From Miscanthus floridulus (lineage: Eukaryota > Streptophyta > Magnoliopsida > Poales > Poaceae): a DNA stretch of 64,000 nt. Below, piece by piece: positions 24,182 to 33,933 of the stretch. The position numbers and the translations under genes were made by a program. The stretch covers positions 53,007,633-53,071,632 of the forward strand of contig NC_089584.1 of assembly GCF_019320115.1 (NCBI RefSeq). Reading direction: 5' to 3'. The notes below the pieces were generated by a model. The model searched no databases. It saw only the letters and a program-made list of their open reading frames with translations, and had not been told where the DNA came from. The first letter of the stretch is position 1; each line of letters opens with the position of its first letter.

Positions 24182-25243
24182 CTATGGGTATGGGTCGATG
24201 GTGGTGCTGGTGCTGGAGTCTCCAGACTCTCCTCTGGTCCTCGGGGGTGACTGAGCGGGTACTCCTGAATCTTCCACATCTGGACCTCCTAGCTGCTGCT
24301 TCAGTGTAGCGTTCTCATGAGCCAGCTGCATGTAGGCCCTCCCCATGACATCGAGCTCATCCAGGGCCTGATCCAAGTCAGTGTGGGTCTCAGCCAAGCA
24401 CAACAGGGTAGGCCTCAGCCTCAGGTTCGCCTCTCCAAGTGGTGTAGCGATGTTGCACGTAGACTGTCCGCTCCGACGGCGGGGAAGATAGCGGTCATCC
24501 TCCCAGGCGATGTCGTCGAAGTGACGGTCGTGGTTGACCATCAACGCCTGTCGAGCTGCATCCCTGATGACGGCCGCACGTGTAAGCCATGCAGTGGTGG
24601 TGCGGTGGATGTAGCGCACCCGAGTCCCCTCTCGGATGTACACTTCTGTCTCCCAGAAGCCGGTGTAGTCGGGGTGGGTCCAATGCTCCGTCCTGTACTA
24701 AACAGTGCCTCCAGGGTGGTAGCGATGCACAAGTGTGAGAAGCCAAGGGTGGTAGTAGCCATCACCCTCCAAGTTGTAGTGGATCTCCGCAGTCCATCCC
24801 TGAGCCAACGGTGCATTGTGATCATCATCATTGTCATCATCCCCATCGTCTCCACCGTCTCCATCGTCTCCACCGTCTCCACCGTCTCCACCATTACCAT
24901 CATCTCCTCCATTAGCATCAGAATCATCAGAACCATCTCCATCGTCGGGGTCACCTGCTCCCTCCTGGCCACCTTGTTCCTGTACTTCCTCAGGATCTTC
25001 CTCAGACTCCTCTATCTCAATGGGTCCCTCGAACATGGGTCCCTCCTCTGTTTCTTCATCCATCGGATCCTCCAACAAGTCCTCCAGAGGTTCCCCCATG
25101 GGTACCTCCACAGGTGGTTCCTCCTCCTGGTTCCTCAGAGCTTCCACCAGATGTGCCAGGACACGCTTGCCCAAAGTGAACCTGGTCCTCCTGGTGGGCA
25201 TCGGAATGGTCCTCTTGCGCGCGGTCAGCTTGGTACGGGCCAT
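24182..25243 (-). pseudogene. ORF0 ahead of gag, histone H3-like N-terminus, one TAG
   Basis: A frame of 353 sense codons read from the ATG at 25241-25243, interrupted by TAG at 24698-24700 and then in register to 24182. Residues 1-12 read MARTKLTARKRT, matching the histone H3 start at ten of twelve positions (equivalents of R2, T3, K4, R8 and K9 kept; Q5 and S10 changed). Residues 13-38 are basic and then helical. Residues 39-143 are strongly acidic and encode a DG-rich repeat. A W/Y/H-rich region (GYYHPWLLTLVHRYH, then after the stop HWTHPDYTGFW) and a C-terminal coiled-coil-like stretch (LDELDVMGRAYMQLAHENA) follow. An extra frame before gag is, as I recall, known for the rice RIRE3/RIRE8 group. 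Function is unknown; a chromatin role is only suggested by the tail. It is not a histone gene: no histone fold is present. Confidence 0.8.
24815..24960 (-). repeat. Acid-coding 9-bp tandem array inside ORF0
   Basis: Plus strand repeats 'tctccaccg/tctccatcg' about a dozen times with point changes, encoding (GGD)n and DDGD-type runs. Such an array can change length by slippage in steps of three residues without shifting the frame. Confidence 0.8.
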
Positions 25244-25410
25244 CTATAAGAATGAAAAGGTTGAGTATTAGAACAAAATAATTTTTGGCAATAGATAAAG
25301 AACAGAATATAAGCAAAAATTTTATAGCAAATTAAAGTAGTAAAATAAAGATAATGTGATCCTAGAAATGTCCATTTCTAACTAGGTTGTTCGTCCTACA
25401 GTCAGTTGTA
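25244..25410 (-). other. Leader between the primer site and ORF0
   Basis: 167 bp, A/T-rich, no reading frame. It would be the untranslated leader of the genomic RNA downstream of the primer site. Confidence 0.5.
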
Positions 25411-25422
25411 GCTCTGATACCA
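25411..25422 (-). other. Primer binding site, initiator Met tRNA
   Basis: Minus strand TGGTATCAGAGC, the classic plant site complementary to the 3' end of the initiator methionine tRNA, three bases inside the 5' LTR end. Confidence 0.95.
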
Positions 25423-25425
25423 ATT

Positions 25426-28400
25426 TGTCGCACCCAATTTTGCAAAGCAAAACCAAGTACTCATATATGTGTGCCCAGGATGTCCAAACACACACATATA
25501 TCACAAATTGCAGTAGTATCAAAGTAAAGTACTTATTACATCGCATATCTCATCATAAAGTTAAATACAAAGTTTGCTTGAAGGCAATATTATTACAAAC
25601 ACAGCGGAAAAACTAGCCCAACTGCCACAGGGACTCCAACTGGTGAACGTCTTCCTAGTAGTCCTGGACATCCTCCGGAAACTCTTCATATCCATTATCT
25701 GTTACCCATCCGGGATTTTCATTGGATGTAAAGCAAGTGTAAGCTCACCATGCTTAGCAAGTATAACAAAGGGATCTATGAGGCTCAAATAGGCTTGACA
25801 CTGTTTGACTGCGGTTCGCAATTTTAGTTGATCAATTTTTAGCAACCTGAATTACTACTTTAATGAACAGTCCCAATTCCCAAGTGGTATTAAAGTATCA
25901 TCCAACTATGTCTCAATTCCCAACCATCCATCATCCACAGTAACCACTAATCTCGAAGGATCCAGACCGCTCATATCCGTGAGCACGGCTGTTATAACAG
26001 GTTAATTATTTCTGCAGAAATTGTACATCTTTACCCACCGAGCCGTGATTCCCAATGCCGGGGTTCGCGAGACCCACTACACCTCTTCCCAGGAAGTGTG
26101 GCAGAGTTTCACTATGAAACCCTTAGCTAGTTGCACTAACAAATCATAGCTACAAAGGAATGGCACACATGGGCATCGCAGCACGGTGCACACCCTAACA
26201 GAAAAAGGAAAGATACCCTCTTACCCCTTACTGGAGCTACAGACGAGCTAGTACAAACTAGATAATAGGTTAAAGTCAGAGCCATTTGACACTCGGGGTT
26301 GTACGGTCCCTCCTGGGTTGCCGCTTCAGGATAAAGTCCTTATGGAGAGGCACTAGAGTACTCAACCCCGTACTCCAGCCCCCTATCTGTTGCTAAAAAG
26401 TTCCATTTTATCACATTGCATATGGTCTTTAAATATGTTTAACAATTACTTCATGTTAAGCGCTGCAGCATCTATCCAAAATGCCTACCCAATAAACCCA
26501 GGTATCAAGGATATGTGGTACAATGAATTATCTAGGTAAAGTCCTTAAAGGCAATTCAAATTAAACTCATGCATGAATGTAAGTGGTAGTACTTCATAGG
26601 TAACAAGGGGCCTTTGGTACACTTGCCTTCCTCAAAGTCGTCCTAGGAGTACTGCTGATCCTGCTGGGGGTCCTCAGTCACCTCGAATGGCTCACCCTCT
26701 AATCGTGATCCAATCATCAATCAAGCATCATTCCAATCATTACATGCATACAAGATAGAACTCTATTAGAACAGTACACCAAACAGTGAAAACATATGTT
26801 GAAAAGCTTACAGATCTATTCTACGCATTTCTACGAACACATGAGCGAAAGAATCACTCAAATCGGACTTAAAACGTGAAAGTTATGCATGAAATAAGAT
26901 GTAATGGCAATTCTGTAAATAAACTAACCTATTTCCGAATTAAAATAATTAAAAATCTGAATTTAAATGAAATCTGGACCGGGCTTACTATTTTTGGAAA
27001 CTTCAGGGACTTGAATGAATAAAAACAGGACTAAATAAAAATTAGTTTGAACTGGACTGGACCGCGGGTTGATTTCTGGAAAAAGCGGGGGCTTTTCTGC
27101 AAAATGTGCATGGCTGACCGTGGGTTGACCCGTGGCTGCTGACTGGGCGACATGCGGTAGCTGCTGGTTGGCGCGGTGTGCCACGTGGCTTGGTGGACTG
27201 GCTGACGCAGCGCCATGGCCCAGGTCTACGGGTCCACGGTGGACCGATTACTTACCCCAAAGGGGTATCTAATCTGGACCGCTCGTTCCAGATCTGACGG
27301 CGCAGGCATGACGGGGACAGCGGGTCGCCGGGGAAGACGCAACCGACGGCGGCGCCATGGCCGGCGGGTCTGGATGTCACCGGTACGGCGCCCCAGAGCA
27401 CGAATCAGCAAACGGGAGGCACAGAAAAGACGGGGAGCTCACCATGAGTCGTTGGAAGAGGAACGCGGCATTCGGGACGAGCTCCAGACACGGTGTCGAT
27501 GGCGGCGGGGCTCTGGAGAGAGAAAGAGAGCGCGGGTGAGGTGGAATCCGAGGAAAACGAGGCCAAAATCGCGAAGTGGAGGTACCTACGGGCGCGGGCG
27601 AGTGCGGCGGATCCTCGGGACTCGTCGGCGACGGGGCTAGGACTCGGGGAAGGGGAGTTCGCTGGCGGCGGTAGCTCTCGGTAGCGGGCAGAGCATGGGG
27701 AGAGAAGGCGGGGTCGGCTCGGGGTTTTATAGGCCGGGTGGTGCGCGGAATAAGGAAGGGAAGCAGGGGATTCGGTCACCTGCCATGTGGGGGAACGGCG
27801 GTGGCTTTCCCTGCATGGCCGCGCCATCGGTGGCCGAAGAAAGGAAAACGCCGGGGGAGGAAAAGGAAGCTCGGGGAAGAAGAAAGGAAAGAAGGAAAGG
27901 GCGCTGACCGGTGGGGTCGGAGCGCAGCAAGAGAGAACGGGAGAGGGCGAGCGACGCGGGTGAAGCCAAGCAGGCCGCAGCGGCGTGCCGTCGCGCGATC
28001 GGGCCGCAGCGAAGCGTGCGCGCGCGGGGGTGGCCAGCTGGGCCGCGTGCGGTGCGGGCCGGCGCGGAAAAGAAACATCGGGCCCAAGTGAGCAGGCCAC
28101 GCGGTGCAGTCACGGGCAGGCCGCCGGGACAGGCCAGCGGGAGGAGGAGGGGAAAAAGGACGGGCTAGCTGGGCCAGAAGGTGTCTTTCTCTTTTTTTTC
28201 AAATCAAATGTTTATCAAATTCTATTTTTCTCCATTTTCATTTTTAAGCCAAATTCAAATAAGTTTTGAATACAAATTTCAAATCTTCTAGCCCTACACT
28301 CAATCAAAACCCATATGACTCGGCATGAATGCAACAAACAAGTTTCTAAACTTATAGTTTATTTTATTTATTCAACTTTTATTATTTGGCCTAAGTTAAA

Positions 28401-28469
28401 AATACCTAGAAAATGTAATAAATGCTAAGAATTAATTGCTAATTTGTGGTAAAAATTTTGGGTGTTACA
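25426..28469 (-). repeat. 5' LTR of the Tekay element
   Basis: 3044 bp, near-identical to 15958-19003. The densest differences are in the GC-rich segment at 27780-28170. Its promoter would drive ORF0 and gag-pol. Confidence 0.95.
27725..27731 (-). promoter_or_regulatory. TATA box of the Tekay 5' LTR
   Basis: TATAAAA on the minus strand, the same context as 18257. This is the copy positioned to transcribe the element; the start would be about 30 bp further left. Confidence 0.6.
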
Positions 28470-29559
28470 TTTATCTAATTATAGAAATATCATTATGCCC
28501 GATTGAGATTGATCTGGACCAGCCTTACATCTTGCTTAACTCATCGTTTGCTAATTTACAACTAATCTAATCTACATCTTAAGCGATGAGTTATGTTTTA
28601 TTTGCTGTTTTGTGTCAATCTTAATCATGCATAGTGTGCGGTTAAGGCATGTTCGATCTTGAGTAGATCTATTAGCTAATGAAAACCGTTCCATGGCCCA
28701 TCATCACGGCCTGTGGGATTCTGCCTCTCACCCCACTATTGGCACCATGGAGCGGGGATCGTTAGTTGGTAGACCCGTTCCTGAGAAGGAATGACCTTAA
28801 CTGTGCGCTATACCTAAATTGGCTGTTTAGCCGATATCGAATGCTTTCACGAACAGTTCGCATTACGAGATCATTGAAATAGAGATAAGTTGAAAGATAT
28901 GTTAGCCCCATGATCTTGTTATTGTATTACGGCCTACATGATTCTACCTCATGCCCCACTGATATTAGTAATGAGTTAGGGTCGTCGAGTCTATTGTTGT
29001 TTCTATGGCCTGCATGATTCTGCCTCATGCCCCACTGGTCATAACGATAGATGAGATCTAACATGTTCATTAGATTTGTCTTTATTAAATGGTTAAGTGA
29101 TGTTGAATTATTTCTTTATATAAAAAGGAGTTTGGTTACTTATAATCATTGGCTCAGTACAAACCGATCATCGCTGATACCTTATTGCCATTGATTAATA
29201 TTTGCTTAAATAATATTTATCTTGAATGATAACCAATTCTTCTTATACAACCCCATGAGCTTTAACCGATTCATTCTTGTAAATATGCTGGGATCGACTA
29301 TTTAGTTGATCTCCTCTCATATCGGCTCTTAGAGCCGCACATTCAGAACTGTCTGGCAACACCAGCACGTTCCGCCCTTAATTATTGATGAGCTTTCTCT
29401 CCTTGTCAATTGTAGGGTCAAATTGACTGGCACATCTCGGGAGGATTCCGTAGGATCGACCACCCTTGCGCTGAAGCTAGGCGGATCCGCTCCATCGAGC
29501 AAACCATTCCGGCTTGCTGTGTGTGTCCTCGGCATAGAGACAAAAATTTTGTGTCGACA
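28470..29559 (+). repeat. 5' LTR of the outer Tat element, second part
   Basis: Begins with the right TTTAT target copy, aligns with 50630-51713 and ends GTGTCGACA. It carries three copies of a 30-bp motif (28708, 28931, 29007) of the form GGCCTGCATGATTCTGCC followed by TCATGCCCCACT. The fourth copy is at 15824, and all four recur in the other LTR. Confidence 0.95.
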
Positions 29560-29567
29560 CACATTTC

Positions 29568-29585
29568 TGGCACGCCCAGTGGGAC
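29568..29585 (+). other. Primer binding site of the outer Tat element
   Basis: TGGCACGCCCAGTGGGAC, eight bases after the LTR end, the position and TGG start expected of a tRNA primer site. I do not assign the tRNA. Confidence 0.7.
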
Positions 29586-29596
29586 ACCACATCGTC

Positions 29597-31119
29597 ATGG
29601 TGGTTCACAACAACAACAACATCCTTATGGTACATTATGAAGACCTACCTGACAAAGATAAGGATACCATCAACAAAGCTATAGAAGAATTTTAGAAGAA
29701 GTGTTTGCTGTCCTACACCAAAACACGTGACAGCACAATTATTCAGAAATTTCCACTACCATGAGTTCTACTACACGGGCAGATAGATACGGTCGAAGCT
29801 GAAGATAGGCATTTCTTTATGAAAGCCATAGACAAGTCTGTTCATGATGCCATATCAAGCTGCAATGAAGCTTTCGTTGATGCATTTCACAACGCCATGA
29901 AAGAGGCGATTCATGGAATTCCAGTTGGTCAGGTTCGATCAACTTGTTATAATTTTCCAGATCCGTCGACCCAAGGGACTAATCAAGTTGGTACCAGCCA
30001 TCAAGAAGCAGCACCAGCTGGTAATAGTGATGTCCGGACACTTCAAGGTTCATCTGAACAAACTTTAGGTACTACTACAAATCAGATACAGTACAATCCT
30101 AGACCATTAATGCAACTTGTGCAACAGCCGGTGGGGCAAAGTCAAAACTAGATGATCAATTTTGGCACATCAGGCCACATACCGTCATCGGCTCAGAAGA
30201 TAGCACCATCAGTTCAAAGGATCCGTAGAGATATAGATCCTTATGTCTATAATCAGAGACTTCAAGCAGCAAGCCAGCAAAGGACCCAACAGATTGAGAT
30301 TCCACAAGGTTATCACTATGGCACGGATTATAACACCATCCACATGATACCAAATCTAGGATATCAAGGCACGTGGGATTTCAATCCATAGATGGGTCAG
30401 CAAGTACCAAAAAATCCAAATCCGCAAGCTGATGAGTTGCTGCTCAAGGTGACCGAGATGATGAAGAATCAGTTCGGTCTGAAGCCAAAAGGAACGACTT
30501 TTTCATACAAACACCCATATCTAGAATGGTATGATTTGGTCACTCTTCCTACAAATTACAGGCTCCTAGAATTCGCCAAGTTCACTAGTCAAGACGGTAC
30601 AAGCACAAAAGAACATGTCAGTCGGTATCTTATACAATTGGGCGAAGCATTAGTTAAGGATGCCCATCGAGTTCGTTTCTCTTCCTTGTCCCTATCAGGG
30701 CCAGCCTTCACTTGGTTCTCGTTACTACCAGTCAACTCCATTACCAATTGGACTGACCTAGAGAAGAAATTTCATACATATTTTTACACTGGGACTGGAG
30801 AGAAGAAAATAACCGATTTGACAACCATGAGACAGAGGACTAATGAATTGGGCATTGAGTTTCTTCAGAGATTCTAAGAAACTAAGAATTTGTGTTTCTC
30901 ATTGAGCTTGGCCGATGATCAACTAGCTGCTCTAGCCATCTAAGGAATGCTACCAATGTGGAAAGAAAAGCTGCTAGGACAAGAGTTTGACAACTTGGGA
31001 CAATTGACTCAACGGGTGGTAGCACTCAAAAGCCAATTCCAGAGTATGCGCAGAGAGACCCGATTCCAGAAGAGCACCACAGTAGTCGAAGCTTATGATC
31101 CATACTCAATTGAAGACAG
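29597..31119 (+). pseudogene. gag: Outer Tat gag, N-terminal part, six in-frame stops
   Basis: A single frame from ATG at 29597 just after the primer site, broken by stops at 29693, 29762, 30149, 30389, 30875 and 30941 but never shifted. The gag core is clear: YLEWYDLVTLPTNYRLLEFA, then LSLSGPAFTWFSLLPVNSI followed by an ETK block and LGQEFDNLGQLTQRV. The second Tat element is inserted after codons for YSIED, and the frame resumes exactly at 43863 once one copy of the GATGG target is removed. The stops are single-step changes from CAG, CGA or CAA codons, or consistent with them, as expected from deamination in a silenced element. Confidence 0.85.
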
Positions 31120-31592
31120 TGTGGGGTGTACGACCCCGGATACCCATGGCAGACCACATGGGCTGTGCCCCTAGGGGTGGCCCAGCCCACAAGAAGAAGC
31201 CTTGCGAGGCACGACTCTACTCGGTGCCTTCTGCAAGACATTGGGAAGATATCCTAAAGATAATATTAGATCTATTAGGATATGTATGATCCCAAGATTC
31301 CTGTAATCAGTTATTACTTTCCGGTTATCTCTTAGATCTAACCGACTTGTAACCCTACCTCCTGGACTATATAAGGCGGGTAGGGACCCCCTCTAAAATC
31401 ACAACATATCATATGATAGCTAATACAAACTAACAGACCATAGGAGTAGGGTATTATGTCATACTGACGGCCTGAACCTGTCTAACTCGTGTGTCTCTGT
31501 TGCCTTCTTGTTCTTGATCTCGTGCTCCTCTACCAATCAATCTACCTTCATGGGATACCCCTCGAAGGACTGCCAATGATATTCTGTCGATA
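31120..31592 (+). repeat. 5' LTR of the second Tat element
   Basis: Starts TGTGGGGTGTACGACCCC, ends TCTGTCGATA (the expected CA mutated to TA). Same length as the partner LTR. Confidence 0.95.
31368..31374 (+). promoter_or_regulatory. TATA box of the second Tat 5' LTR
   Basis: TATATAA in GGACTATATAAGGCGGG, conserved at 43638-43644. Confidence 0.65.
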
Positions 31593-31593
31593 G

Positions 31594-31612
31594 TTGGCGC
31601 GCTAGGTAGGGG
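31594..31612 (+). other. Primer binding site of the second Tat element
   Basis: TTGGCGCGCTAGGTAGGGG, one mismatch from the TGGCGCGCCAGGTAGGGG site common in such elements, one base after the LTR. Confidence 0.8.
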
Positions 31613-31640
31613 TGTGCATGTTGTTTGCTTGTCGAACAAG

Positions 31641-33921
31641 ATGGCTTTTTCCATAGGCTCTTCGTCCCTTCCACAGCTCGGCTAAATCTTCACGGTCGGA
31701 TCCATCTTGTGGGGTCATCAACGCTGATGGAGTCGGAGAGCTCCTCGAGCCAGAGCAGATCATTTTTGCATTGGCCACCCCTGCACCTACAACTGCAGAT
31801 CTGATCTCGGAGGAGATTCCAAGGTCTCTTTCAGCAACAACTCGCCGTCCGCTTCCTCGCTACCAAAGGAGGCCGATCAATAATGACGATCTGATCGAAT
31901 CCATCAATCGGGTCGGACTGAAGCTCACCGATTGTCTCTCCGTCACCGAATCGGCACTGGACACTCTGGTTCAGCGCCGACCACCCTCCGATCTAGATCT
32001 ATTGGAGGGTGCTCAAGAAACTGCAAGGGCTATGGCCCTACCCTTCGGATTCCCCAACACCGCCGCCGCTTACCAGCAAGCCCTAAGGGGCAAACTCTCC
32101 GACCAAATCACCGTCCAGCTCCCACCAGCTGTCAACACAGTACACTTAGGCCAAAGCCCTGGGGCGCACCTCCAGACCATCCTGAAAGAAACTCTAGGCT
32201 TCGAGTCTCAGGGCTCTACGGAGACCCTCGCCGAAACCTTCTCCGATCAATTTCTCCTCCCACCCTTCTGGGGTGGTGCGATCTTCAATGTCAGCATCGA
32301 CAGCCCTCCTCGGAACGGTGAAACCGAGGAGGAGCGCGCTGCTTGGGAGAACCAAAATGTCAACCGCACGCAGCGGTGAGAAAATGAGGTAGCCATCGCA
32401 AGGGCCGAGGCTGCTCAGAATAATCGGCTTGACTCTTAAGGAAGACCGCTCCCGCTCTACCACGACCTCGATGAAGAATTTCTCCGTGTCGATGGCCACG
32501 ACATCTTCAGGACTCCAAGCGCCAATTTGGTAGTAGCCACCAACGAGCTCGCTCGTTTCCCTCAAACGCCCGACCTCGCCAAGATCGCCGCCATGCTTAA
32601 AGCAGCTCACTGTTAGGTCAATGAGATCCGCGAGGATTAGAGACCTTCGTGTTCTATGAGCATGATTCACTGATCAGCTGTGCCGAGGTCCAATCGCCGC
32701 TCAAGTCAAAGCTGTTTCACCGACCAGTCATTACCTCTCCAAGGGGGACCCGAGGGACATCGTGCTGAACACCATCGCCAACATGACCAGGAGGTCGAAC
32801 ATGATGCTAAAGTACATCTTAGCAACCTCTGGGATGCACGGCGGCATATCGAGCACCGTCGCTTTGGTCACCATGAAGACGAAGTACGTCGCCGCCAGGA
32901 CTACGAAAGGGAGTATGGCAACCCAGACTCAGCCCTCAAGCCTATCCCCAACCACAACGCCACAAATTATGGTGTCAACAATCCTGAGGGGCCTCCGGCT
33001 TTGACAAGGGCACTCCAAATGCTTTGATGGCTCCGTGGTTTTAAGATCACTGGGGTCGAGCCCTATGAAGGAAGAATGAACCCAACTCAGTGGCTGCAGG
33101 CTTATGCCACTACCGTCCATGCCACGGGAGGAGACACCAGCATTATGGCAAATTATCTCCCCGTCATGCTTACGCCACCCACCATGAGCTGGTTCACCAG
33201 CCTTGCGCCGGACTCCATTGGCTCGTGGGAAGAGTTGAAGAAATTCTTCACCGACAACTATATGGCCACGTGTACTCGACCCGACACAAAGCATGATCTC
33301 AGCTGCATCAACCAGAAGCCATCCAAGCTCCTCCGTAGCTACATCCGGCGTTTCTCTGAGATGAGGAACTCTATCCCCAATATCACGAAAGCTGAAGTCA
33401 TCACCGCCTTTATCCGAGGACTCCACCATCACGAGCTTCGCTCCAAATTCAACCATAAGCCGCCAACCGGTATCGGCGAAATGATAACTACCGCCAACCA
33501 GTACGCCGATGGAGAGGAAGCCGAGGTGCGCTTCAATGAGGATGCAGGCACACAGCGACCACCTCACCAATATGACGATCACCGCAACGACCGATGTCAC
33601 AATGACCGCCGCCCCGACGACCGCAGCTATCATTGCGATAGCGGCCGTGATCGAACAGGAGGACACAGGCCTAGCCAAAATCGCCGCCGCTGGCCAGAAC
33701 ACATCTTCACCGCCGCTAGTCAACCTCGCGCCAAGCATAACTACAACGAGCAGTACCAAAAGATACTCGACGGCCTGTGCCCTCTTCACAAGAACACCAA
33801 ACACAAGATGAAGGACTGCATTGGTCTAGCCAGGGAGTTCCAGGACAAGAGGCTCGACGACGACGCCAACAATGGAATAGGAGGTCATCGACCGCCTGGG
33901 AACAAAAACAACGCCTTTTAG
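31641..33921 (+). pseudogene. gag: Second Tat gag, several stops
   Basis: The likely start is ATG 31641, but that frame closes after 14 codons; from about 31690 the open frame is the one reading GVGELLEPEQIIFAL, so an indel lies in between. That frame then runs unshifted to 33921, with stops at about 32377, 32437, 32614, 32635, 32668 and 33025. Its gag core is at 33076-33520 (TMSWFTSLAPDSIGSWEELK, then IRRFSEMRNSIPNITKAEV). A basic R/H/D-rich tract and a C/H pattern CPLHKNTKHKMKDC near 33778 follow and would bind RNA. A TAG at 33919 separates gag from protease in the same frame. Confidence 0.85.
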
Positions 33922-33933
33922 GACCACGATAAG

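Larger units (their letters stand above)
15958..28469 (-). mobile_element. Young Tekay-clade chromovirus, complete
   Basis: A 12,512-bp minus-strand element with LTRs at 25426-28469 (5') and 15958-19003 (3'), a Met-initiator primer site, a polypurine tract, ORF0, gag-pol and an integrase chromodomain. It is flanked by perfect TTTAT duplications (15953-15957 and 28470-28474). The uninterrupted site is visible in the other outer LTR at 50630-50640. The two LTRs differ at about 50 of 3045 positions by eye, mostly transitions; at the commonly used grass rate of 1.3e-8 per site per year that suggests well under one million years. Two in-frame TAG codons are the only coding defects I see. Confidence 0.95.

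Noticed and set aside
25208..25243. A histone H3 gene.
   Set aside because: Only the first twelve residues match. The GGKAPRK continuation and the histone fold are absent, and the frame sits between the primer site and gag of a retrotransposon.
24317..25249. A 310-codon plus-strand frame opposite ORF0.
   Set aside because: It is the shadow of the acidic repeat-coding tract on the minus strand (GAC/GAT-rich codons leave the other strand open). The minus frame has the ATG, tail and composition of a protein.
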